From Spirosoma fluviale (GTDB taxonomy: Bacteria > Bacteroidota > Bacteroidia > Cytophagales > Spirosomataceae), in contig CAMDJW010000009.1 in the NCBI GenBank assembly GCA_945901025.1, forward strand, positions 49,363-113,362: a DNA stretch of 64,000 nt, given 5' to 3'. The translations under genes were made by a program, and so were the position numbers. Positions within the stretch are counted from its first letter, which is position 1. Each line of letters begins with the position of its first letter. The notes under the pieces are model-generated. The model made no database searches, was not told where the DNA came from, and saw only the letters and a program-made list of their open reading frames with translations. Positions 53,941 to 61,975 of this stretch are shown in pieces.

Positions 53941-55443
53941 TTATCTATTATTAAAGGCATCTATGGCAAGGTTAAGCCGAAGCAAAACCTGCTCTTTACC
54001 CCACAATTCCATTGAAATCATCAAATCGGGTCCTGCCCCATTTCCACTTAAGGCGACTCGTAACATTTGCATCACCTTTCCCATTTTGATGCCGGCTTCC
54101 TCTAATTTCACATGAATGAACGACTTAATGGAATCAGCTTCCCAAAGCTCTAAAGCAGGCAAGCTATCCTTTAAAATTTGTAAGCCCTTTTGAGACTCCT
54201 CGTTCCATTTATTTAGCACAACTGGATCTTCATAGATCGTAGGTAATTCCGTAAACTCCTTCACTTTTTCACCCAATTCCTGAGGAAAAGTAATGCGATC
54301 TAAAAACAAATGCACAAATGATTCTGCTTCTTTTTTAGGCAAATCGGGTAAATATTGGACAGCTAGACTACTAACATCCTGTAATTTAAGGTATTGCTCA
54401 TTAAACCATTTGGCTTTATTTACGTCAAATTTAGCCCCTGCCTTATTGATTCTCTCTAATGAAAAAGCAGAAATCAAATCGTCTAATGAAAATAATTCTT
54501 GTTCTGTTCCTGGGTTCCAACCTAAAAAAGCCAAGAAATTAATCATCGCCGCAGGAAGATATCCCTCTTGTTTAAAGCCCTTTGAAATAGTTCCTGTTTG
54601 CGGATCCTTCCATTCTAAAGGAAAGACAGGAAATCCGCCTAAATCCGCATCTCTTTTAGAAAGCTTCCCATTCCCTTCTGGCTTAAGCAGCAAGGGTAAA
54701 TGGGCGAATTGTGGCGGATGCCAACCAAAAGCCTGGTACAACAATATATGCAAAGGGGCTGATGGAAGCCATTCCTCACCGCGAATCACATGAGTGATTT
54801 CCATGATATGGTCATCTACAACATTGGCTAAATGGTAAGTAGGCATACCATCCGATTTCATTAAAACTTTGTCATCGATACTGGATGTATGAACATGTAC
54901 CCAATCACGAATGCTATCTTGGAACCGAATTTCTGCCTTCGCTGGAACTTTTAAGCGAATTACATAAGGCATCCCGGAAGCGATCAAATCAGTTATTTCC
55001 TGCTCAGACATAGACAAAGAATTCTTTAATTTCACTCTTGTCAAAGCATTATACTGAAACGCACCTCCTTTACTTTCGTAGATTGCTCGCATCGCATCTA
55101 ACTCCTCAGAGGTATCAAATGCATAATATGCTTTTCCTGAATTGATTAATTCGTCTGCATATACTTTATATAATTCCTTACGCTCACTTTGTCGATAAGG
55201 TTCATGCGGACCGCCTACCCCTATTCCCTCGTCGGGCATAATTCCCAACCATTTTAAAGAGTCTAAAATATAGTTTTCTGCACCTTCTACAAAGCGGGTT
55301 TGATCTGTATCTTCAATGCGTAATATAAAAGTACCCCCTAATTTATGGGCTAATAAGTAATTATATAAAGCGGTTCGAACCCCTCCAATATGTAAAGCAC
55401 CTGTGGGACTTGGGGCAAATCGAACTCTTAATTTTTTAGACAT
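53941..55443 (-). CDS. gltX: Glutamyl-tRNA synthetase
   Basis: 500 aa. Class I synthetase: HIGH-type motif SPTGALHIGGVRTALYN (about 12-28) and KLSKRDA (KMSKS equivalent, about 250). The gap between the motifs contains FILRIEDTDQTRF and EEWLPSAPLHILLY. Discrimination between Glu- and Gln-tRNA is not settled by these motifs; with gatC nearby, charging of tRNA-Gln by this enzyme is plausible. Seven bp behind the RidA gene's stop. Confidence 0.95.
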   Translation of the reverse strand: MSKKLRVRFAPSPTGALHIGGVRTALYNYLLAHKLGGTFILRIEDTDQTRFVEGAENYILDSLKWLGIMPDEGIGVGGPHEPYRQSERKELYKVYADELINSGKAYYAFDTSEELDAMRAIYESKGGAFQYNALTRVKLKNSLSMSEQEITDLIASGMPYVIRLKVPAKAEIRFQDSIRDWVHVHTSSIDDKVLMKSDGMPTYHLANVVDDHIMEITHVIRGEEWLPSAPLHILLYQAFGWHPPQFAHLPLLLKPEGNGKLSKRDADLGGFPVFPLEWKDPQTGTISKGFKQEGYLPAAMINFLAFLGWNPGTEQELFSLDDLISAFSLERINKAGAKFDVNKAKWFNEQYLKLQDVSSLAVQYLPDLPKKEAESFVHLFLDRITFPQELGEKVKEFTELPTIYEDPVVLNKWNEESQKGLQILKDSLPALELWEADSIKSFIHVKLEEAGIKMGKVMQMLRVALSGNGAGPDLMISMELWGKEQVLLRLNLAIDAFNNR

Positions 55444-55449
55444 ATATTG

Positions 55450-55821
55450 TTATTTATAGGCAATGCAAGAAATCTCAACGCGAACATTTTTGGGCAAGCG
55501 AGCTACCTCAACGGTCTCGCGAGCCGGTGGATTTGCCGTAAAATATTGGCCATATACGCCATTGATTTGAGCAAAATGATTCATATCCTGAATAAAAATC
55601 GAACATTTCACTACCTGTTCAAATGAATATCCCGCCTCTTTTAAAATATAACCCAAGTTTTTCATGACTTGATCCGTTTCTTCTTCAATGCTCGCGCCTG
55701 ATTCAAAGGCCGACAGGGCAATTTGACCAGACACGTATAAGGTACCATTCACCTCAACAGCCTGTGAATAAGGGCCGATGGGAGTAGGAGCGTCTGATGA
55801 TAAAATTATTTTTTTTGTCAT
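55450..55821 (-). CDS. RidA-family reactive-intermediate deaminase
   Basis: 123 aa. Full RidA motif set: GPYSQAVEVNGTLYVSGQI, MKNLGYILKEAGYSFEQVVK, and the C-terminal PPARETVEVARLPKNVRVEISCIAY, including the Arg that binds the carboxylate (PPARE). Hydrolyses reactive imine/enamines such as 2-aminoacrylate. Head of the gltX-gatC cluster on the minus strand and only 14 bp from the divergent EamA start. Confidence 0.93.
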   Translation of the reverse strand: MTKKIILSSDAPTPIGPYSQAVEVNGTLYVSGQIALSAFESGASIEEETDQVMKNLGYILKEAGYSFEQVVKCSIFIQDMNHFAQINGVYGQYFTANPPARETVEVARLPKNVRVEISCIAYK

Positions 55822-55835
55822 ATCTTTGAAATGAA

Positions 55836-56738
55836 ATGCAAGTTACCAAAATCACCTCATTTATAATAAACAAAAAGGGAATCTTCTTTATGTTGATTTC
55901 CTCCCTTTGCTTTGCATCTATGTCGGCGATGGCCAAAGATTTAAGCGAAAAGTTTTCCTCAGTGCAATTGGTCTTTTTTAGAAGTGCTGTAGGCCTTCCC
56001 TTTTTATTTACCAGTTTATGGCTTAAACCGGCCGTCCAAAAAGGGGGTAAATTATATTTCATTATTTTGCGCGGCATCCTGGGAGCCTTTACTTTATACT
56101 GCTTATTTTACACGCTGGAACACCTGAGTTTATCGTTGACCAATACGTATGGCCAAGCATTTCCTTTGTTCATCGCTATTTTTAGTTTTTTCATATTTCC
56201 CACTGAAAAATTATCTCGACACCAAATCATGTATTTGCTCGTCGGCTTTTGTGGCATAATCCTGATTTTTAGGCCGGAGACTAACGGCACATTATTGCAT
56301 CATAGCACGGGAATCATTTATGCAATTGGAACGGCATTAGGATATATTGCAATCAAAGAAGCGCAAAAATATTACGATTCCAGGTGGGTCGTTATTTCAT
56401 TCATGGGAGCTGGATTAATTGCCTCAATTCTTTCATTGTCCTTTGGTACGTTTACGGAACTTCCTAATAGCTTTCTGACAGGAAAGTGGATCGAGCCGAG
56501 TGCAATCGAATGGCTACTCGCCTTAATCATGGGACTTTTAGCACTTGGGGTACAGTATTTTACGACACAAGCCTTATTAAATGAAAAAACAAGTATCGTG
56601 GGGGCCATTGGAAATAGCAGTGTTTTGTTTTCCATCTTGATTGAAATAATATTGGGCCATGGCTTTCCAAGTCCTATCGTGTGCCTCGGAATTAGCTTAG
56701 TAGTATACGGCAGTTATCAGGTAAGCAAAGGGGATTAA
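55836..56738 (+). CDS. EamA/DMT-family transporter
   Basis: 300 aa, ten TM segments in the two-repeat EamA layout. MLISSLCFASMSAMAKDLSEKFSSVQLVFFRSAVGLPFLFTSLW and the second repeat 'GIIYAIGTALGYIAIKEAQ' are recognisable. Substrate unknown. An alternative start (ATG near 55890, MLISS) would shorten the N-terminus. Divergent from the RidA gene with 14 bp between start codons. Confidence 0.86.
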   Translation: MQVTKITSFIINKKGIFFMLISSLCFASMSAMAKDLSEKFSSVQLVFFRSAVGLPFLFTSLWLKPAVQKGGKLYFIILRGILGAFTLYCLFYTLEHLSLSLTNTYGQAFPLFIAIFSFFIFPTEKLSRHQIMYLLVGFCGIILIFRPETNGTLLHHSTGIIYAIGTALGYIAIKEAQKYYDSRWVVISFMGAGLIASILSLSFGTFTELPNSFLTGKWIEPSAIEWLLALIMGLLALGVQYFTTQALLNEKTSIVGAIGNSSVLFSILIEIILGHGFPSPIVCLGISLVVYGSYQVSKGD

Positions 56739-56843
56739 TTCAGGATTCCGAAGTCTCAAAAAGCAATTAATTTTCGGCTTAGAAATCAGCGTCCATCGAA
56801 TAAATGGAATTGAGTAAATTCTATCATATTAGATACATAAAAA

Positions 56844-56870
56844 AAATCCCCCTGAAATACAGGAGGATTT
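56844..56870 (-). terminator. Terminator of the DAHP synthase gene
   Basis: 11-bp stem AAATCCCCCTG / CAGGAGGATTT with one mismatch and an AAATA loop, followed on the minus strand by a run of eight Ts. Best oriented to end the minus-strand DAHP synthase transcript. Confidence 0.75.
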
Positions 56871-56910
56871 AAATTTTTCATTCCACAAGGGAATTCAAAA
56901 TACATGTGAA

Positions 56911-58005
56911 TTATGCAGTTGCCGAGTTCATTACTTCGGTTTGCTTACGAATCGATTCTGAGTGAATTAATTTAAACAACTCTTCTACAAACTCAGGGTA
57001 TAAAGCTAAACCTTTGGCTTGGTTTGCACGATCGCTATGAAGTTGCTTCCAACGATCTAATTGCAACACAGCTACGTTATTATCGCGCTTATACTCACCT
57101 AATTTTTCTACTACGGCCATGCGAGCAGCTAAAACTTCTAGTACTTCACGGTCAATGTTATCAATTTTCTCACGAAGACTCGCTAATTCATCTGAAAAAT
57201 CAGCACCATAATTGGCATTGCGAACATCTAATTCACGTAACATCTCACCTAATTTCTCCGGGGTAACTTGTTGGGACGCATCAGACCAAGCCGCATCAGG
57301 GTCTCTGTGCGTCTCGATAATCATACCATCATAATTTAAATCAAGTATTCTTTGAGATAATTCCATCAATAAAGCACGCTTTCCAGCCATGTGAGATGGA
57401 TCACCGATCAATGGCATTTGAGGGAATAGACGCTTTAACTCCACAGCCATAGCCCACATAGGTGAATTACGGTATTTTGTTTCTTGCGCATTTGAGAAAC
57501 CACGGTGAATCGCACCTAATTTCTTAATACCAGCACCTTGAAGACGCTCAAATGCACCTACCCAAAGAGCTAAATCTGGATTAACTGGGTTTTTGACTAG
57601 TACTGGAACATCAACACCCTTAAGTGCATCTGCTAAATCTTGAACATTGAATGGATTCACAGTCGTACGTGCACCAATCCACAAAACATCAACGCCATAT
57701 TTCAAAGCCAACTCAACATGCTCAGGTGTAGCAACCTCAATCGCTAATGGCAATCCAGTTTCTTTTTTCGCCTCTACTAACCACTTTAAAGCGGGCTCTC
57801 CCATTCCTTCAAAACTACCTGGACGCGTACGAGGTTTCCAAACTCCAGCCCGCATAATATGTGCATAACCCTCCGCTTTAATTCGACGAGCTGTTTCTAA
57901 TACTTGCTCTTCTGTTTCAGCTGAACATGGACCCGCAATAATAAGGGGTTTACCTTCTGTCTGAATCCATTCCTGCATAGGAATAATGTCTAAATTGGCA
58001 TTCAT
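56911..58005 (-). CDS. 3-deoxy-7-phosphoheptulonate synthase / chorismate mutase fusion
   Basis: 364 aa. N-terminal DAHPS: PLIIAGPCSAETEEQVLETARRI, KPRTRPGSFEGMGEPALKWL, ARTTVNPFNVQ, PVLVKNPVNPD and IGDPSHMAGKR are AroA(G)-type motifs. From about residue 275 (LASLREKIDNIDREVLEVLAARMAVVEKLGEYKR) an AroQ-type chorismate mutase is fused at the C-terminus. It couples entry of the shikimate pathway to the Phe/Tyr branch and allows feedback through the CM domain. A short CAGGC..GCCTG hairpin lies in its upstream leader (about 58023-58039). Confidence 0.92.
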   Translation of the reverse strand: MNANLDIIPMQEWIQTEGKPLIIAGPCSAETEEQVLETARRIKAEGYAHIMRAGVWKPRTRPGSFEGMGEPALKWLVEAKKETGLPLAIEVATPEHVELALKYGVDVLWIGARTTVNPFNVQDLADALKGVDVPVLVKNPVNPDLALWVGAFERLQGAGIKKLGAIHRGFSNAQETKYRNSPMWAMAVELKRLFPQMPLIGDPSHMAGKRALLMELSQRILDLNYDGMIIETHRDPDAAWSDASQQVTPEKLGEMLRELDVRNANYGADFSDELASLREKIDNIDREVLEVLAARMAVVEKLGEYKRDNNVAVLQLDRWKQLHSDRANQAKGLALYPEFVEELFKLIHSESIRKQTEVMNSATA

Positions 58006-58092
58006 AATACTTCTTACGTTTTCAGGCAGCTTTCGCCTGTGATTTATGATTATTTATTTAATATGATACGAATATCGGTCAATATAAACTCT

Positions 58093-58100
58093 TATATTTG
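58093..58100 (+). promoter_or_regulatory. Putative -7 element for the proline dehydrogenase-lspA operon
   Basis: TATATTTG, exact TAnnTTTG. Its final TTG coincides with a frame extension start (58098). No -33 TTG at 19 bp. Confidence 0.42.
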
Positions 58101-58118
58101 CAAGCAATTTTGTACCAA

Positions 58119-59315
58119 ATGACCCTAAATACTTCATCAAACGAATTGAAAAAGCTTTCCTTTGAGGACACCCACATTGCCTTTGCCTCCAAAAATAATT
58201 TCGCACTACAAAAAGCCTATTGGATTTTTGCCATAATGAATCAAAATTGGATTGTAAAGTTAGGCACTTTTTTTATCAAATTGTTCCTTTTTCTTCATTT
58301 TCCGATCAAAAAACTGATAAAAACCACGATATTCCAACAATTCTGTGGAGGAGAATCTATTGAAGATTGTGAAAATACAATCCAAGGACTTAATAAAGTT
58401 TCGATTGGAACCATTCTCGATTATTCGGTGGAAGGTGAAGAAAATGAAAAATCATTTCTTAAAACAAAAAATGAAATCCTGAGAACGATCGAGAAAGCGC
58501 ATCAAGAACTTTCGATACCGTTTGCTGTTTTTAAAGTGACGGGGATCTTCAGTTCAGAACTGTTGGAACAATTTCAAACAGGTCCTTTGGACGAGGAAGA
58601 CGAACAATCATTTACATTGAGTAAAGAATACATGCATGAAATTTGCCAAAAAGCATTTGACTTGCAGGTAAGACTTTTCATCGATGCGGAAGAAAGTTGG
58701 ATTCAAAATTCCATCGACCTTCTTTCGTATGAGATGATGGAAAAATTCAATAAAAATGAGGTTATCATGTATAATACGTTTCAAATGTATCGAGTAGATA
58801 TGCTCGGAAATTTATCTAATGCCATTAAATCCGCCAAAGACAAAAATTATTTTCTAGGAGTGAAATTAGTTCGGGGAGCTTATTTAGAAAAGGAACGCCA
58901 ACGCTCACATGAGGAAAACTATTCAGAACCTCTACACAAAAGTAAACATGATACAGATCGTGATTTCAATGCAGCAGTAGATTTGTGCTTGCAAAACCTA
59001 GAAACTGTTTATTTTTGTGTCGGCACGCATAATGAAGAAAGCTGTCTTCACTTATGTGATAAGATGAATGCATTGGGCATTTCAAACAATCATAAACAAA
59101 TTCACTTTGCACAGTTGTTAGGTATGTCGGACAATATCAGTTATAATCTAGCGCATTTTGGATATAACGTAGCCAAATATGTACCCTATGGACCAGTGGA
59201 ATCGGTTATGCCCTATTTATTTAGACGCGCCGAAGAGAACAGCTCTATTGCGGGGCAAACATCAAGGGAATTTGCCCTAATTAAAAAAGAAGTGAACAGA
59301 AGAAAGTTATTATGA
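58119..59315 (+). CDS. Proline dehydrogenase (PRODH)
   Basis: 398 aa from the ATG at 58119. The TTG at 58098 extends the frame but is inside the promoter-like element. The PRODH TIM barrel is recognisable by FAVFKVTGI, VRLFIDAEESWIQNSIDLLSYEMMEKFN, MYNTFQMYRVDMLGNL, GVKLVRGAYLEKERQRS, VGTHNEES, FAQLLGMSDNISY and YVPYGPVESVMPYLFRRAEENSSI (FAD and substrate Arg). This is a monofunctional proline dehydrogenase; the P5C dehydrogenase is not here. It overlaps lspA by 4 bp. Confidence 0.93.
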   Translation: MTLNTSSNELKKLSFEDTHIAFASKNNFALQKAYWIFAIMNQNWIVKLGTFFIKLFLFLHFPIKKLIKTTIFQQFCGGESIEDCENTIQGLNKVSIGTILDYSVEGEENEKSFLKTKNEILRTIEKAHQELSIPFAVFKVTGIFSSELLEQFQTGPLDEEDEQSFTLSKEYMHEICQKAFDLQVRLFIDAEESWIQNSIDLLSYEMMEKFNKNEVIMYNTFQMYRVDMLGNLSNAIKSAKDKNYFLGVKLVRGAYLEKERQRSHEENYSEPLHKSKHDTDRDFNAAVDLCLQNLETVYFCVGTHNEESCLHLCDKMNALGISNNHKQIHFAQLLGMSDNISYNLAHFGYNVAKYVPYGPVESVMPYLFRRAEENSSIAGQTSREFALIKKEVNRRKLL

Positions 59316-59899
59316 AGCATTTTCGTTTTTTTTTATTGAGTTTAGCTGTGATTTTGGTGGATCAAGGAATTAAGATGGGTGTACATTTTTACATGGAGCC
59401 GGGTTATTTTGGGCAAATAGAACTCATAGGACCCTTATTTAAACTACATTATACCTTGAATCCTGGAATGGCCTTTGGGATCCAACTAGGTTCTATTTAT
59501 GGCAAATTATTATTGACCAGTTTTAGAATTGTTGCCATGTTTGGCATTGGCTATTATTTATACAAGTTAACTCAAAAAAATAGCCCTAAGGGTCTTTTGA
59601 TTTGCGTATCCCTCATATTGGGGGGAGCTATTGGCAACTTAATCGACTCTGTTTTTTATGGCGTGTTTTTAGGAAATGCGCCTTATGGCGCACCCATGAA
59701 TTGGTTTCATGGCCAGGTGATTGATATGTTCTTTTTTGATATTTGGGAGGGCATATTGCCTACTTGGGTTCCTCTGTGGGGCGGATCTTATTACTCGACG
59801 CCTATTTTCAATTTTGCTGATGCGGCTATATTTTGTGGAGTTTTAGCCATCATCATTTTTCAAAACAAATTTTTTGAAGCAAATAAACCATTAGAATAA
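59312..59899 (+). CDS. lspA: Signal peptidase II (prolipoprotein signal peptidase)
   Basis: 195 aa, four TM helices. The catalytic Asp pair sits in GGAIGNLIDSVFYG (about 108) and FNFADAAIFCG (about 172), with NPGMAFGIQL as the third conserved block. Cleaves lipoproteins such as the ones at 5205, 18347 and 39634. The ~40-residue loop GVFLGNAPYGAPMNWFHGQVIDMFFFDIWEG is longer than in Proteobacteria, as in other Bacteroidota. Coupled to PRODH by a 4-bp overlap. Confidence 0.92.
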   Translation: MKHFRFFLLSLAVILVDQGIKMGVHFYMEPGYFGQIELIGPLFKLHYTLNPGMAFGIQLGSIYGKLLLTSFRIVAMFGIGYYLYKLTQKNSPKGLLICVSLILGGAIGNLIDSVFYGVFLGNAPYGAPMNWFHGQVIDMFFFDIWEGILPTWVPLWGGSYYSTPIFNFADAAIFCGVLAIIIFQNKFFEANKPLE

Positions 59900-59905
59900 A
59901 AAAAC

Positions 59906-60649
59906 ATGCAGGAGAAATATGCGTTATTTTTCATATTAGCTCTCCTCGCAGAAATCCTAGGAACCTTATCGGGGTTCGGATCTTCCATCTTATTTGTACC
60001 TATAGCCTCTTTATTTTTAGATTTTAAAATTGTATTAGGCATCACCGCTGTTTTTCACGTTTTCAGTAATTTATCCAAACTCGTATTATTCCAAAAAAGT
60101 ATTGAGAAAAATATTGCCTTTAAACTAGGGATCCCAGCGGTGATATCGGTCTTTTTGGGTGCCCTGCTTATTGAATATATTCCGGTCAATGAAAGTGAAG
60201 TTTTAATCAATGCAACTATCTTAATCATAGCGCTCTATTCGATCTCACGAAAAGCTAAATCGATCCAACAAACTAACACTAATTTATATATTGGTGGAGG
60301 AGTTTCCGGATTTTTAGCTGGACTTATCGGAACCGGTGGAGCGATCCGAGGACTCGTATTATCTGCATTTAATTTAGAAAAAGAAGTCTTTATTGCCACA
60401 TCGGCCATGATCGACATGGGCGTAGATTCTACCAGGGCGCTAGTCTATATTTTAAATGGATATTTCACTAAAGATCACATTATTTTAATTCCATTTTTAA
60501 TTGCCATTAGCTTCATTGGAACCTATATAGGCAAAATTATTTTAAAGAAAATACCGGAAAAAATGTTTCATTATCTTGTTCTTGGCATTATACTAATGGT
60601 GTCTTTATTCCAGATAGGAAACTATATCTTTAACTATTTCAACCATTAA
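59906..60649 (+). CDS. TauE/SafE-family membrane protein
   Basis: 247 aa, seven or eight helices in two repeats. GFGSSILFVPIASLFLDFKIVLGITAVFHVFSNLSK and GGGVSGFLAGLIGTGGAIRGLVLSAF are the TauE/SafE (sulfite exporter-like) hallmarks. Substrate unknown. Seven bp after lspA, same transcript. Confidence 0.86.
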   Translation: MQEKYALFFILALLAEILGTLSGFGSSILFVPIASLFLDFKIVLGITAVFHVFSNLSKLVLFQKSIEKNIAFKLGIPAVISVFLGALLIEYIPVNESEVLINATILIIALYSISRKAKSIQQTNTNLYIGGGVSGFLAGLIGTGGAIRGLVLSAFNLEKEVFIATSAMIDMGVDSTRALVYILNGYFTKDHIILIPFLIAISFIGTYIGKIILKKIPEKMFHYLVLGIILMVSLFQIGNYIFNYFNH

Positions 60650-60684
60650 TTTAATTGAGATTTCCTTACAAATTTGAAACAAAA

Positions 60685-60714
60685 AAAATAGACGCAATTA
60701 CTTGCGTCTATTTT
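60685..60714. terminator. Bidirectional intrinsic terminator
   Basis: 13-bp perfect stem AAAATAGACGCAA / TTGCGTCTATTTT with a 4-nt loop. Between the TauE/SafE gene (+) and the OmpH gene (-). Confidence 0.88.
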
Positions 60715-60734
60715 CACTTAGTAACCTAATTACC

Positions 60735-61358
60735 TTATTTCTTTGGAGTCGCTGGCTTTGCAGCAGCAGGAGCTGCAGCAGGCTTAGCAGCCGCAGGAGC
60801 AGCCGTTGGAGCAGCTGTCACTGGCTTAGGCGTAATGCCCATTTTCTTTAAAACTAGATCAGAAATAGCAGCTTCCGTTGGATAATGCAATAAAATAGGA
60901 GCTGTTCCCATACCTGCATCATAATTAAATACGTGTGTATACGCATTTTCATTAGCTACTGCATGCATGTTTTCCTCAATTTTTTTCAACAAAGGTTGCA
61001 ATAATTGAGCTTGCTTTTTCTGTAAAGAAGACTGAGAATTTTGTTGGAATTCTTGAATAGAAGTCTGTAAGTTTTGTAATTCCTTCTCTTTATCTTGCTT
61101 GATAATATCTGGAGTTTTCGTGTCTGCATTCAATTTTTCGAAAGCGGCTAACTTGTCTTGAAATTCCTTCACTTTTCCTTGGTAAAGAGTTTCATACTGC
61201 TTTTGAGTATTTTTTAAATCTTCTTCCACTTGTTTCGCCTCAGGCATTTGGCTTAATATATAATCAGCATTGATAAATCCGATTTTAACTTGGGCCTTTA
61301 ATGGTAATGTTGCCATACCGAACATTAGGCCTACGGCCAATAAAAATTTGTTTTTCAT
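60735..61358 (-). CDS. OmpH/Skp-family periplasmic chaperone, Ala/Pro-rich tail
   Basis: 207 aa. Signal peptide to about KAQVKIGFINADYILSQMP, then a long helical coiled-coil arm (residues ~38-115, KQVEEDLKNTQKQYETLYQGKVKEFQDKLAAFEKL...). The last ~35 residues are Ala/Pro/Lys repeats (AAPTAAPAAAKPAAAPAAAK). Skp holds unfolded outer-membrane proteins for BamA. Third gene of the bamA-ompH-ompH operon. Confidence 0.9.
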   Translation of the reverse strand: MKNKFLLAVGLMFGMATLPLKAQVKIGFINADYILSQMPEAKQVEEDLKNTQKQYETLYQGKVKEFQDKLAAFEKLNADTKTPDIIKQDKEKELQNLQTSIQEFQQNSQSSLQKKQAQLLQPLLKKIEENMHAVANENAYTHVFNYDAGMGTAPILLHYPTEAAISDLVLKKMGITPKPVTAAPTAAPAAAKPAAAPAAAKPATPKK

Positions 61359-61422
61359 ACGTTGTTTTCTATTTGTTAATTGTAAAATTAGGAATGTTTA
61401 TGTTAAAATAATGGGTTAATGT

Positions 61423-61959
61423 TTATTTTTTCAAATTAGGATCCAATTCCAATCCCAATTCCTCCAATATATAATCTGAATAATCATGTACAGGATTCGT
61501 ATAAATTAAAGCCAAACCATCATTTGCCTTGTCAAACAAGAAATCTAATCTTTTTTGTCTCACTACTTTTTCTACGGCTTTTGATACTTCATCCAAGATC
61601 GGTTTCAATGCATTTTTCTTTGCTTTAAACAATTCACCCTCCGCGCCAAAAACAGAGTTCTGAAACAATTTTGCCTCCTGGTCCTTCTGTTTAATTTGTT
61701 GAAGACGTTGCTGGCGCAAATCCTCTGTTAGCAACAACTCTTCTAATTTAAATGCACGCTCAAGAACGGTTACTTCATCTTTTTTGGCCTCGATTTCTTT
61801 GATCCATTGTTTGGTCATCTCATCCATTTTTGCCTGTACTTTTTGGTATTCAGGCATTTTAGAAGTAATGAATTCAGTATCAATGTAACCAAATTTCTGA
61901 GCGCTACAGGTAGGCCCAAAAAAACTCAAACCTAACAAGAAAAAAAACAATTTTTTCAT
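61423..61959 (-). CDS. OmpH/Skp-family periplasmic chaperone
   Basis: 178 aa. Signal peptide MKKLFFFLLGLSFFGPTCSAQ, then FGYIDTEFITSKMPEYQKVQAKMDEM and a Lys/Glu-rich coiled-coil through about residue 140. A second Skp paralogue with no Ala/Pro tail. 16 bp after bamA. Confidence 0.92.
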   Translation of the reverse strand: MKKLFFFLLGLSFFGPTCSAQKFGYIDTEFITSKMPEYQKVQAKMDEMTKQWIKEIEAKKDEVTVLERAFKLEELLLTEDLRQQRLQQIKQKDQEAKLFQNSVFGAEGELFKAKKNALKPILDEVSKAVEKVVRQKRLDFLFDKANDGLALIYTNPVHDYSDYILEELGLELDPNLKK

Positions 61960-61975
61960 TGGCCTATTAATATGA

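Noticed and set aside
58023..58039. CAGGC...GCCTG hairpin in the DAHP synthase leader as an amino-acid attenuator
   Set aside because: No leader peptide with Phe/Tyr/Trp codons and no T-run follow it, so attenuation is not supported.
58098..58118. TTG start for proline dehydrogenase
   Set aside because: It is within a TATATTTG promoter element, and the ATG at 58119 begins the conserved N-terminus.
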